64,000 bases of DNA from a bacterium (GTDB taxonomy: Bacteria; Pseudomonadota; Alphaproteobacteria; SP197), in assembly GCA_028821455.1 (NCBI GenBank), contig JAPPGE010000082.1, forward strand, positions 1 to 64,000. The letters are read 5' to 3'. The notes under the pieces were generated by a model. That model had not been told where the DNA came from. It made no database searches and saw only the letters and a list, made by a program, of their open reading frames with translations. The position numbers and the translations under genes are program-made. Position 1 is the first letter of the stretch, and each line of letters begins with the position of its first letter. Positions 56,055 to 64,000 of the stretch are shown here, piece by piece.

Positions 56055-56492
56055 TCAGCTGTTTTCCGTCAGCCAGGCGGCGAGCCCTTTCATCCCGTCG
56101 CGGTAGATGAGATCGCCGACGATCGACTCCAGTTTCTCTTCATCCTCCCTGGCACAGTCGAATGTTCCTTCCCAGATGCCGAGTGTCCAGTTGCCTTCGG
56201 TAATCGGGACGAAGCGGTGCGTGGAGAGATAGCCGGTGCAGGGCAGGGGCCCCTCGATGATGTCGTAGGTGTAGAAACGGTCGACATCGGAATGGGCCAG
56301 CAGCGTTTCGCGAAAGACGGTGCCGTCGACGATGTCAAGATGCCGCACCGACCCGACCGAGGTCGATGTACCTGTCTCCATGCGGGCGGCCGAGACGGCC
56401 GGATTCCACGCACCCACACTGTCGAATTCCCTGACGGCCGCCCATGTCCTGTCGATCGGGGCCTCGATGACGATACTGCGGTAAACGTTCAT
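56055..56492 (-). CDS. SRPBCC (START-like) family protein
   Basis: 145 residues with the polyketide cyclase/dehydrase (SRPBCC) pattern: 'VYRSIVIEAPIDRTWAAVRE' and 'WNPAVSAARMETG', then a C-terminal helix 'EEKLESIVGDLIYRDGMKGL'. These proteins form a deep pocket for hydrophobic ligands; many have no known reaction. It abuts the MttB-like gene upstream, whose stop is one base before its ATG, and the racemase-like gene downstream. It probably belongs to the same transcript. Confidence 0.82.
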   Translation of the reverse strand: MNVYRSIVIEAPIDRTWAAVREFDSVGAWNPAVSAARMETGTSTSVGSVRHLDIVDGTVFRETLLAHSDVDRFYTYDIIEGPLPCTGYLSTHRFVPITEGNWTLGIWEGTFDCAREDEEKLESIVGDLIYRDGMKGLAAWLTENS

Positions 56493-58022
56493 TCACTCGT
56501 CTCCAGTTGCCGGAAGTCTGATGGGAAAGCGCGAGCGGATGACCTGATCCGCTGTTGCTTCGAGGTGAGACGGCGCCGGGGCGTCGACGATGCGGGCGAC
56601 TCTGGACCGTGCCCTTTCCCAGAGCGATACCGGACCGGACTCGACCCACTCGTGCACGCTGCGCCTGTCACCCAGGCACGGGTAGACATACTCGCTCTTC
56701 ATGAGCGCCAGTGTCTGCGGTTCGCCAAGGTAGTGGCCATCGCCCCGAACAACGCGCTCCATGGCGTCAAGGTCGATGGCATCCGGCGTGACGTCAACGC
56801 CGCGCACCGAACGCAGGATGGCGCCCAGCATTTCGTCATCGATGACAAGGGCCTCTGGCGAGGCCACAGTGATGGATCCCAGCATGCCGACGGACAGATT
56901 GATCATGTCTGCTCCCGCGTGAGCAGCCAGGGCAATGGTGTAGGCCTTCTCATACCCGGCCTGGACGTCCGCCTCCTTGGAGTCTGTCATGCCGGCGGCA
57001 ACCGTGGACGGCAGCTGAAGATGGCGCAGGAGCTGGGCTGCTGCTGCATTCGCAATGGCCGATTCGCCGCCTCCACCACTCATGGCGCCGGTTCTGAGAT
57101 CGGAGATGAACGGCATGAAGGCGTGGATGACGGGGTAGCCGGGCTTGAGGAGGTCCACCACCATGAGGCCGGCGAGGGTCTCGGCGAGTCCCTGGGCGAG
57201 GGCGCCGGCCAGTGTGACGGGGCTTGTGGCGCCCGCCTGGCCCGCCGAACATGTCTGCAGCGGTATGCCTTCGGCGATGGCGGCGCGCATGATGTCGACA
57301 CCATCGGGTGCATAGCGAAGAGGTGAGACTGCATGCACCACAACCGCCATGCAGAAGGGGTGCCGGCGAAAGCCGCCTTCGGCCCCAAGAGCGCAGTCGA
57401 ACATGGACACCACCGGAGCGACGTGACCGGCATGGGCGAATGAGGTGCCGATGGGCTTGCTCGTTCCGGCAAGGCAGGCATAGGCGGTGTTAATGTCGAT
57501 TTCGAAGGTGTCGGTCATGTCCCGCGCCACAAGGGGGCGGATGCCGTAGTGCACGTTTGGACACGCATCCACCACCCGCATGATGGAAAGGAGATCACGA
57601 AGCGTGGCGGCTCGATAGCATCCGGTGGCGGCATCGAGCACATCGATGGCGGCTCCGCCGGTGCCGGTATGGACCAGACCATTGCCCGCATCGATGCCCC
57701 GGTCCTCGACGAAGCCCGGCACGGTCACGCTCTTCGCCGCCCGCGCCACGGCCTTCTCGACCCGCAGGCGGGGGAAGATAATGCGCCCGTCCCCGTGCCG
57801 CCTGGCGCCATCATCAATCGCAAGCCGGATGAACCAGTCCGGAGCCGATGCCATGCCGATCCGTTCGAGAATGGAAAAGGCGCTGTCGATGATCGTGTCG
57901 CGGGACGTGTCATCGAGCGGCGAGAACCGGCCACCCCGGTCCCTGCGCGGAGCGTTTGCCGGGAGACTGGCCGATCCTCGGGATCTCGGCCGCGCCGCCC
58001 GCTGGTTGTCGGTCCGGCTCAT
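56493..58022 (-). CDS. MttB-family trimethylamine/betaine methyltransferase homologue without pyrrolysine
   Basis: 509 residues, a TIM-barrel methyltransferase of the COG5598 family. 'LVHTGTGGAAIDVLDAATGC' near the N-terminal third and 'QTCSAGQAGATSPVTLAGAL' in the core match the family. The reading frame is continuous, with no in-frame UAG, so the pyrrolysine of archaeal MttB is absent. Known non-pyrrolysine members act on glycine betaine or related quaternary amines and pass the methyl to a corrinoid protein. No corrinoid protein gene is adjacent. The 40-residue N terminus is basic and disordered. Confidence 0.88.
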   Translation of the reverse strand: MSRTDNQRAARPRSRGSASLPANAPRRDRGGRFSPLDDTSRDTIIDSAFSILERIGMASAPDWFIRLAIDDGARRHGDGRIIFPRLRVEKAVARAAKSVTVPGFVEDRGIDAGNGLVHTGTGGAAIDVLDAATGCYRAATLRDLLSIMRVVDACPNVHYGIRPLVARDMTDTFEIDINTAYACLAGTSKPIGTSFAHAGHVAPVVSMFDCALGAEGGFRRHPFCMAVVVHAVSPLRYAPDGVDIMRAAIAEGIPLQTCSAGQAGATSPVTLAGALAQGLAETLAGLMVVDLLKPGYPVIHAFMPFISDLRTGAMSGGGGESAIANAAAAQLLRHLQLPSTVAAGMTDSKEADVQAGYEKAYTIALAAHAGADMINLSVGMLGSITVASPEALVIDDEMLGAILRSVRGVDVTPDAIDLDAMERVVRGDGHYLGEPQTLALMKSEYVYPCLGDRRSVHEWVESGPVSLWERARSRVARIVDAPAPSHLEATADQVIRSRFPIRLPATGDE

Positions 58023-58386
58023 GGAAAATTGTTGTCACGCTCCGGGTGCAGGTTCAATTCCGAATACGTGCGAGCCTCATTCGCATTCGCCCGAAACACC
58101 TGATCGGAGAACATCAAGTCGCATTATGGCCAAACGGCGCACGTCCGTGCGAGCGCCAGATAAGGTTGAACCGTGCTTCCGGTGAGAACCTGCGATCCGG
58201 TTTCCTCGACGTGCGGCTGGCGAGGCAGAAAGCAGGTGTTCAGGTCGTTGATCGTCGATTGCGACCCCGCAATCATCGCATCCTGTTGTTCGCGGCGGTT
58301 CCCGGGATAGAGTGGCTTGCGCCACTCACGGGACGAGAGCTCAGCTGTCTTCCTGGCGACGGAACGACAGTGAAGAGTGCATCACC
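58023..58386. other. Divergent intergenic region with a stem-loop
   Basis: The 364 bases between the MttB-like gene and the transporter gene hold no credible open frame. GAGTGGC (58310-58316) and GCCACTC (58321-58327) form a perfect stem with a four-base loop about 60 bases upstream of the transporter ATG. No T-run follows it. Both promoters should lie here, but I could not pick reliable -35/-10 pairs. No known riboswitch core was recognised. Confidence 0.45.
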
Positions 58387-59277
58387 ATGGGTCGACAGTT
58401 GTGGCTGACAGGCTGCCTGCTCTTTATCGGTATCGCCTGGGGCGTGGTGCCAAGTCTGGCGCGGCTGGCCACGACCGAGGGGGCGGATACTCTCAATGCA
58501 ACGTTCCTGCAGTCCCTGGCCGGTGGACTTGTGCTCCTGGCCCTGACGCTCGTGCGCGGCAAGAGGTTTATCCTGTCCTGGCGTCACATGTGGTTCTACA
58601 CGGTGTGCGGCTTCACCGGGACCACGATCCCGACAGCCATCATTTTCGCGGCCTCTCCTGAAGTCGGAGCCGGCATGATCGCCATAGTGATCGCGCTTGC
58701 ACCCATCCTCACCTACTTTGGCGCCCTCGTTCTCGGATTCGAACCGCACCGCTTCTGGCGTCTTGTCGGCATTGCCCTGGGCTTTGCCGCCGTGCTTCTC
58801 ATCGTTCTCCCGGATCTCGAGATCGGGCTGGAGTCCCTGACCGCGTGGCTCCTCATAACCTTGTTCATTCCCACTTGCTATGCCATTGAAAGCCTGATCA
58901 TTGCTCTCAGGCGACCACCGGAAGGCGATGCCATCATGCTGGTGGCGGGCATGCTGCTTTCGAGCGCGCTGGTGCTGCTGCCGGTTGTGCTGCTCGGCGG
59001 TTCTGCGGACACCCTGCTGCCCGGTTGGGATACGGCGTCCATGGCCGTGGGCAGCATTGCCCTCATCAACGTCACCGCTTACGTGATCTTTCTCTACCTG
59101 ATCTCTGCTGCAGGCCCGATATTCGCGACGTTCGCCGGCTACCTCAACATGGTGTCCGGCGTCGTCTGGGGCATCGTGCTGTGGCAGGAAAGCCATTCGC
59201 CGTGGGTCTGGGGCGCGGTCGTCCTGCTGGCCGCGGCGATGTATCTCGTCACGGAACGCAGGACTGCACAGACGTGA
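58387..59277 (+). CDS. EamA/DMT-family transporter
   Basis: 296 residues from the ATG at 58387; the frame from 58312 adds a hydrophilic, non-conserved stretch. Ten hydrophobic segments in two EamA repeats: 'GCLLFIGIAWGVVPSLARLA', 'IVIALAPILTYFGALVLGFE' and 'AGPIFATFAGYLNMVSGVVW'. It probably moves a small metabolite, perhaps related to the amine cluster that diverges from it. The direction and substrate are unknown. Confidence 0.88.
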   Translation: MGRQLWLTGCLLFIGIAWGVVPSLARLATTEGADTLNATFLQSLAGGLVLLALTLVRGKRFILSWRHMWFYTVCGFTGTTIPTAIIFAASPEVGAGMIAIVIALAPILTYFGALVLGFEPHRFWRLVGIALGFAAVLLIVLPDLEIGLESLTAWLLITLFIPTCYAIESLIIALRRPPEGDAIMLVAGMLLSSALVLLPVVLLGGSADTLLPGWDTASMAVGSIALINVTAYVIFLYLISAAGPIFATFAGYLNMVSGVVWGIVLWQESHSPWVWGAVVLLAAAMYLVTERRTAQT

Positions 59278-59430
59278 CCGACAGCTGGCGGCGCAAGTGA
59301 GTGTGCACCCGTGTCGGGCCGGACCGGCTGACAGGTGCAGCCGACCACGGTTGCGTTCCACGAGGTGAAGGTCCTTGTGGCGGTTGACAGCCTTAGCTGG
59401 TACAACGGCTGGGGAGGCATGGGTGATGGC

Positions 59431-59946
59431 ATGAGTCGCAAGCGGACCTTCACCAAACGCCAGTTGCGTGATGCACTGGGCATGTTCGCGACTGGGGTGA
59501 CGATCATCACGTCCTCGACGCGCGACGGCGAACTCCTCGGAATCACGGCGAATTCCTTCAACGCGGTGTCGCTCGATCCGCCCATGGTGCTGTTCAGCCT
59601 GTCCCGCGAAGCGCACAGTCTCAACAAGTTCGAGACATCGGACTTCTTCGCCGTCAACGTCCTGTCGACGCGTCAGCGTTCCCTCTCCGATCGTTTCGCC
59701 CGGGCATCGGTCGACAAGTGGAAGGATGTCGCCTATGAGACCGGCGTGACAGGATGCCCGATGTTTCCGGGTTCACTGGCGCGCTTCGAGTGCTACACGC
59801 GGTTTCACTACGATGGCGGCGATCACGTCATCTTTGTCGGTGAGGCCTTTTCGATGATGCTGGGTGATCCGGCCGATCCTCTTCTCTACTTCCAGGGACA
59901 CTACCGTTCGCTGACACCCGATGTTTCAGACCTTGAATGGTCCTGA
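59431..59946 (+). CDS. Flavin reductase (FMN-binding split-barrel) domain protein
   Basis: 171 residues from the ATG at 59431 (in-frame ATG at 59419 possible). 'QLRDALGMFATGVTIITSST', 'GITANSFNAVSLDPPMVLFS' and 'FAVNVLSTRQRSLSDRFARA' are the flavin-reductase-like pattern that binds FMN. These proteins supply reduced flavin to monooxygenases or act as reductases. No two-component monooxygenase gene is adjacent. Its 3' end overlaps the convergent amidohydrolase gene by 46 bases. Confidence 0.88.
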   Translation: MSRKRTFTKRQLRDALGMFATGVTIITSSTRDGELLGITANSFNAVSLDPPMVLFSLSREAHSLNKFETSDFFAVNVLSTRQRSLSDRFARASVDKWKDVAYETGVTGCPMFPGSLARFECYTRFHYDGGDHVIFVGEAFSMMLGDPADPLLYFQGHYRSLTPDVSDLEWS

Positions 59947-60758
59947 AGAGGTATGCTGGAGCCGGTGTTGCCGTTGATCCAGTCGAGGGCTGCTGTCACG
60001 TATCGGGTGATGATGTCGCAAACGCGACGCGCGGAGTCGTCACGCCAGCGCAGGGGCAGGATCTCTTCCATGTAGATCGCCTGGGAGAGTTCCAGCTGGA
60101 TGGCATGGACACCCTGTGATGGATTGCCGTAGTGACGGGTGATGTAGCCCCCCTTGAAGCGGCCATTGACGGCGATGCTGAACGCGTTCTGCGCTGTCAG
60201 AGGCGCCACGACGCGCTCGAGGAGTTCCGGGTGGGCCGCCGCGCCGTCCGCCGTTCCGACATTGAAGTCGGCCAGCCTGCCATCGAAGAGGCGCGGCACC
60301 TCGGAGCGGATGGAGTGACCATCGAGAAGGACGATCTGCCGGTGGTGCTTCTGCAGCCTGGCGATTTCGCCGGAGAGAGTGTCGTGCCATGGCTTCCAGT
60401 AAAGCGCGATGCGTTCCTCGATTGCCCGGGAGTCGGGACGCTGTCCGGGTAGGTAGATTTCCTCGTGGTCGAAGGTCGTGAGGGGGACCAGTTCGGAGGT
60501 ATCCTCTCCCGGATAGAGGACCCGTTCGTCCGTCGCCCGGTTGAGGTCGACGACATAGCGGGAATGGGTGGCGGTCACCACGGTCGCATCGAGGTCTTCG
60601 GCACAAGCGTAGAGCCTGTCGACATGCCAGTCGGTGTCGGGAAGGTGCCGGGCGATCGGTGTCATCCGGTCGGCGATTGCCGCGGGGAGCCAGGTGCCGA
60701 CGTGGGGGAAACTGATGACAAGAGGGGCTTGACCCCGTTTCACGATGGATGTCTGCAC
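59901..60758 (-). CDS. N-formylglutamate amidohydrolase family protein
   Basis: 285 residues. The family hydrolyses N-formylglutamate to glutamate and formate in one branch of histidine degradation. 'LVISFPHVGTWLP' carries the first metal His, 'TDWHVDRLY' a second region and 'LLDGHSIRSEVPRLFDGRLA' the signature. 'DFNVGTADG' and the C-terminal 'QGVHAIQLELSQAIYM' also match. No other hut genes are nearby, so a role on other N-formyl amino acids is possible. The C-terminal tail overlaps the flavin reductase gene. Confidence 0.88.
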   Translation of the reverse strand: MQTSIVKRGQAPLVISFPHVGTWLPAAIADRMTPIARHLPDTDWHVDRLYACAEDLDATVVTATHSRYVVDLNRATDERVLYPGEDTSELVPLTTFDHEEIYLPGQRPDSRAIEERIALYWKPWHDTLSGEIARLQKHHRQIVLLDGHSIRSEVPRLFDGRLADFNVGTADGAAAHPELLERVVAPLTAQNAFSIAVNGRFKGGYITRHYGNPSQGVHAIQLELSQAIYMEEILPLRWRDDSARRVCDIITRYVTAALDWINGNTGSSIPLQDHSRSETSGVSER

Positions 60759-60770
60759 AGGCGGGATCCC

Positions 60771-63161
60771 TTACGGCGTTGTCGGGCTGGCGGGCGCAAG
60801 AACGAGGTGGTGGGCGGCATTGGCGATCCTGCTGCCTGGAACAATGGCCACAGGTTGATTGGCATGCCAGCGCTCAACCAGGTTGTCATAGTATGGCGAA
60901 AAGGGATTGCCTGACTGTCCGGGCATGGTGATGAAGTGCCCTGTTACGGGATCGTCGAGGTCGATCACGGCGCGCAGCACCGGACCGTGGAAAGTGTCGA
61001 ACGTCTCATCTGGGGATGCGAGACGGTAGCTCGTGGCAGCGACGCTGTAGCCGTCACCGCCCAACGGGATGCTGACACCGGTCACGGCGTCGAGAATGGG
61101 AACGAGACCAAAGAGCGGGTGGCGCAGGTCCATCGCATGGACATCACCCCAGACCCAGCGGGACGGATCTCTGCCATGTTCCCTGGCAAGGGTGTCCGCT
61201 GCCTCGTCGAGGGCGCGGCCGGAGACCTCGGCACACGTGAGGGTCTCGCCGGTCAGCGTATCGTTGCACCAGCCGTGGATGTCATCGGTGAGCGTTTCAA
61301 GAACAAACAGCGGGCGATCCCTCCATGCCCTTGTGAAGAGGTCGCCCAGTTCGTCCGCGTAGATGGCCCGCGTGAGAGCGCGATACCAGGTATGAAAGAT
61401 CGTGGGCGCCACAAGGTCGGCATCCATGGAGTAGTCCCAGTTCTCCAGGCGAATCTGCAACAATCGGCCGGCCGTGGTCTGTGGTTCGCCAGTGAGGGCA
61501 TGGGGAACCAGAGCCGAGGCAAGACCCGACCATGTGTCAAGCTGGAGGCGGAAGAAACTGGCCGGGTCGTGAGGCATCCCGCCTTCCAGAACGCCATGAA
61601 TGCGCTGCGCCCGCCATTCAGGTTCCCATCGATGACTGAGGAAGTAGGGGTAGTCCCTGCCGACGGGGCGGTTGTTGGCCGCGGCGATGATGCCGGAGGG
61701 TGGATCCAGCACGCGGGGCAGTTCGTCGAAGGGGATGCGCCCTGCCCAATCCGATTCGCCGGAACTCCCGTCGACCGGGAGGCGGCCGTCGCCGGAACGC
61801 CGCACGGGCACGAGCCCTGGAGACAGCATTCCGATTGATCCCTTCCTGTCGGCATAGATGATGTTCTGCATCGGACCGGCGAAGTTGCGGCCAGCGCTGT
61901 CGAAGGCCTGCCAGTTCTCGGCCGTGTGGAGGAGAAGTGCGGCATTGGCGCTCTGGTCGTCGTCATGCAGCATGGTCCAGGCAAGTGCGAGCACTTCGTC
62001 GTCGTCGGTGTCGCCTTGGAGGGAACTGACCATTCCCGTCAGGACCGGACCGTGGCGGGTTTCGAGCATCGTGACCTGCTGGTTTCTGGAAAACCTGACG
62101 GCGATGGTCTCATCACGCACCGCAAAGGGCAGAGATCCGCCAGGCGTCATGTAGCGATCCGGGTTGTCGGGGTCACGACGTTCGATGAAGAGATCCTGGG
62201 TGTCGGGGCCGGTGTTGGAGAGCGTCCAGGCGATGGCGCCGTTGGTGCCGACGAGAACCATTGGCAGACCGGGCATGGTGGCGCCGGCAACGTTCAGACC
62301 GGGCGCCGCCATGTGGGCGAGATACCACACCGAGGGAATGGCGAAACCGAGATGAGGGTCGTTGGCGGCGAGCGGGGATCCCGAAACGGTATGATCGCCG
62401 CTCACGGCCCAGTTGTTGGAGCCGTTGTTGGTGTCGGGAAGAAGGCGGGCGAAGAGTGCCGCGTATTCCGCGAAATCAATTCCCTCCTCGAGGCCGATGA
62501 CGGTTGTGTCGCTGTCAGGAGAGAAAGGAAAGAAACTCGCGGCCTTCTCCGGTCCCAGTTGCTGCACCAGCGCAGCATGCAGCGCTTCTTCGCGCCAGTT
62601 TCCCGAGAGCATGAGAGCCATGACCTTCAGCCAGGAGACGGAATCGGCGGGATGCCAGGGTCCAGGCTCGTTGGCCAGCAGGAGCGCAAGTTCCGGCGCC
62701 GGGGGGCCGGAGCGTGTAACGAGCCAGGCATTCACGCCTGCCGAATAGGCCTCGAGGACAGCACGCGCTTCGGGAGACAGGGTGGCAAAGGACGATCGTG
62801 CCGCCCGGTAGAGGTCGAGCAAGCGCAGGAACCGGTCGTTGTCCAAAGCCAGCGAACCCACGAGTTCCGCGATCCGTCCCTGAGCGCCGCGGCGTTGCAT
62901 CTCCATCTGGAAGAAGCGATCCTGGGCGTGGGCGAAGCCGAGTCCGAAGTAGGCATCCTCGGGCGAGCTTGCGTGGATGTGGGGAATGCCCCATTCATCG
63001 CGCAGGATGTCGACCGGCCCGGAGATGCCTTCGACCGTGATCGTGCCGTCAATGTCGGGAAGGGAGGTCCTGAGCCAGAAGTAAAGGCCGGCGCCAATGG
63101 CCGGCACCAACAGCAGGATGACGAGGAAGACGCCGGCCATGCGGCGCACGAATGTCCTCAT
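60771..63161 (-). CDS. Penicillin acylase family (Ntn) hydrolase
   Basis: 796 residues with an N-terminal hydrophobic segment (about 9-30), either a signal peptide or an anchor. The alpha-chain part has 'RDEWGIPHIHASSPEDAYFG' and 'GFAHAQDRFFQMEMQRRGAQ'. Self-cleavage is expected before the nucleophile S248 in 'NNGSNNWAVSG'. The beta chain continues with 'ANDPHLGFAIPSVWYLAHMA' and 'GTNGAIAWTLSNTGPDTQD'. Members hydrolyse penicillins, acyl-homoserine lactones or other N-acyl compounds in the periplasm; the natural substrate is unknown. It overlaps the CoA-transferase stop by one base. Confidence 0.9.
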   Translation of the reverse strand: MRTFVRRMAGVFLVILLLVPAIGAGLYFWLRTSLPDIDGTITVEGISGPVDILRDEWGIPHIHASSPEDAYFGLGFAHAQDRFFQMEMQRRGAQGRIAELVGSLALDNDRFLRLLDLYRAARSSFATLSPEARAVLEAYSAGVNAWLVTRSGPPAPELALLLANEPGPWHPADSVSWLKVMALMLSGNWREEALHAALVQQLGPEKAASFFPFSPDSDTTVIGLEEGIDFAEYAALFARLLPDTNNGSNNWAVSGDHTVSGSPLAANDPHLGFAIPSVWYLAHMAAPGLNVAGATMPGLPMVLVGTNGAIAWTLSNTGPDTQDLFIERRDPDNPDRYMTPGGSLPFAVRDETIAVRFSRNQQVTMLETRHGPVLTGMVSSLQGDTDDDEVLALAWTMLHDDDQSANAALLLHTAENWQAFDSAGRNFAGPMQNIIYADRKGSIGMLSPGLVPVRRSGDGRLPVDGSSGESDWAGRIPFDELPRVLDPPSGIIAAANNRPVGRDYPYFLSHRWEPEWRAQRIHGVLEGGMPHDPASFFRLQLDTWSGLASALVPHALTGEPQTTAGRLLQIRLENWDYSMDADLVAPTIFHTWYRALTRAIYADELGDLFTRAWRDRPLFVLETLTDDIHGWCNDTLTGETLTCAEVSGRALDEAADTLAREHGRDPSRWVWGDVHAMDLRHPLFGLVPILDAVTGVSIPLGGDGYSVAATSYRLASPDETFDTFHGPVLRAVIDLDDPVTGHFITMPGQSGNPFSPYYDNLVERWHANQPVAIVPGSRIANAAHHLVLAPASPTTP

Positions 63162-64000
63162 CAGGCTGATTTCCTGGCGCGAAGTTCCCGAAGAATGGAC
63201 TCGCGATGTTCGTCGAGGCCCGGGATGTTGCCGCGTCGCGCAGGATCCTCGAACGCGGAAAACTTGATGGGATTGCCTGACATCCTGATGGCGCCCGCCT
63301 GGGCATCCTCGGCGGTGACGATCATGTTGCGCGACGCAACGTGCGGGTCAGACATGACATCCGCGACCGAGTTGATGGAGCCGCAGGGAACTCCGGCATC
63401 CTGCAGAAGGGCGAGCCAGTGATCGCCCGGTCTGCTGATCAGCACCTTCTCGATCTCCTCCTGGAGGGCATCGACGTAATCCGCCCGGGCGGCGTTGGTG
63501 GCAAACCGGCTGTCGGCGGCAAGGTGCGGGAGTTCGAGGAGGTCACAGAGCCTTTGGAAGAGGTCGTCATTGCCTGCTGCAATGACGATATGGCCGTCAC
63601 TCGTCCTGAACGCATCAAAGGGCACGATCGAAGGGTGGCGTGTGCCAAGTGGACCGGGGATCTCACCGGTGGCGGCATGGCGGACGATGGCATTTTCCAG
63701 TATGGCTATCTGGCAATCGAGCATCGCCACGTCGATCATGCCCCCTTCACCGGTCCGGGCCCTGTGGTGGAGGGCCGACGTGATGCCGATTGCCGTGAAG
63801 AGAGCCGCCGCGATGTCACCGATCGAGGTCCCGACACGCGTCGGTTCGCCCCCCGGATGTCCGGTGAGACTCATGACGCCGCCCATGGCCTGGACAACCA
63901 GATCGTATGCCGGTCGGTTGCTGTAGGGGCCGTTCTGGCCGAATCCGGACACTGCAGCATAGATGAGGCCCGGATGCCGTTCCTTCAGAATTGACCACGG
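63161..64000 (-). CDS. Class III CoA-transferase (CaiB/BaiF family), 5' end outside the window
   Basis: C-terminal 279 or more residues; the reading frame runs open through position 64000. 'AAVSGFGQNGPYSNRPAYDL', 'VVQAMGGVMSLTGHPGGEPT' and 'VGTSIGDIAAALFTAIGITS' are typical. 'RTGEGGMIDVAMLDCQIAIL' and 'DGHIVIAAGNDDLFQRLCDL' lie further on. The N-terminal part with the catalytic Asp is missing from the window. Such enzymes move CoA between acids such as carnitine, formate or oxalate, and some are racemases. It is coupled to the penicillin acylase gene (TGATG). Confidence 0.88.
   Translation of the reverse strand, partial: PWSILKERHPGLIYAAVSGFGQNGPYSNRPAYDLVVQAMGGVMSLTGHPGGEPTRVGTSIGDIAAALFTAIGITSALHHRARTGEGGMIDVAMLDCQIAILENAIVRHAATGEIPGPLGTRHPSIVPFDAFRTSDGHIVIAAGNDDLFQRLCDLLELPHLAADSRFATNAARADYVDALQEEIEKVLISRPGDHWLALLQDAGVPCGSINSVADVMSDPHVASRNMIVTAEDAQAGAIRMSGNPIKFSAFEDPARRGNIPGLDEHRESILRELRARKSA

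Noticed and set aside
56493-58022. Pyrrolysine-containing trimethylamine methyltransferase
   Set aside because: The frame has no internal UAG and no pyl genes were seen, so it is a non-pyrrolysine homologue.
58023-58386. Riboswitch before the amine-cluster transporter
   Set aside because: Only a simple stem-loop is visible; no glycine, SAM or cobalamin core sequence could be recognised.

Overview
The window is GC-rich, densely packed chromosomal DNA with short intergenic gaps and frequent 1-4 base start/stop overlaps. It suggests an aerobic alphaproteobacterium, possibly Rhodospirillales-like. This rests on inference from several gene sets: gatCAB, one bifunctional RelA/SpoT protein, the lepB-rnc-era-recO-parC order, a SPOR-domain D-Ala-D-Ala carboxypeptidase next to a phasin and clpS-clpA, a bacterial aspartate/glutamate leucyltransferase, TRAP transporters and methylated-amine genes. 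No rRNA, tRNA, CRISPR array, transposase or prophage was seen.

Layout, 0-19 kb. ruvX is divergent from a translationally coupled run of gatC-gatA-gatB, a glutathione transferase, a YbaK-type deacylase and an alpha-carbonic anhydrase. A PIN-type toxin-antitoxin pair follows, trapped between the carbonic anhydrase gene and a second, decayed copy of its 3' end. Next come a nucleotide-sugar epimerase and a threonine-dehydratase-like enzyme, divergent from a protein made of three RidA domains. After these are dapA, smpB, a membrane J-domain protein, UDP-glucose dehydrogenase, a TerC-type protein, a dehydratase/amidase pair, a penicillin-binding carboxypeptidase and an iron alcohol dehydrogenase.

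Layout, 19-34 kb. A phasin gene has palindromic operators around its promoter. Between the phasin and clpS-clpA lies an accessory islet with a DUF6932/Xre pair, a creatininase remnant and a ParD gene with a broken ParE. Beyond clpA are a GNAT-fold protein, a heterodimeric ABC exporter with one degenerate ATP site, a thiamine-diphosphate enzyme overlapping the region of a RidA gene, a drug/metabolite transporter and a family-5 uracil-DNA glycosylase.

Layout, 34-49 kb. A perfect 44-base palindrome abuts the ribosome binding site of folK. folK is followed by rpoZ, rsh, lepB, rnc, era, recO and parC. Then come cobalt-type nitrile hydratase alpha and beta genes and a TRAP transporter with unusually large membrane subunits.

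Layout, 49-64 kb. bpt is followed by a probable catabolic region for quaternary or N-methylated amines. It holds a 2-oxoglutarate-type oxygenase, a Rieske oxygenase, a beta-hydroxyacid dehydrogenase, a dimethylglycine-dehydrogenase-like flavoprotein, an Asp/Glu-racemase-superfamily protein, an SRPBCC protein, a non-pyrrolysine MttB homologue and a transporter. A flavin reductase, an N-formylglutamate amidohydrolase, a penicillin-acylase-family hydrolase and a class III CoA-transferase (cut by the window edge) close the window.
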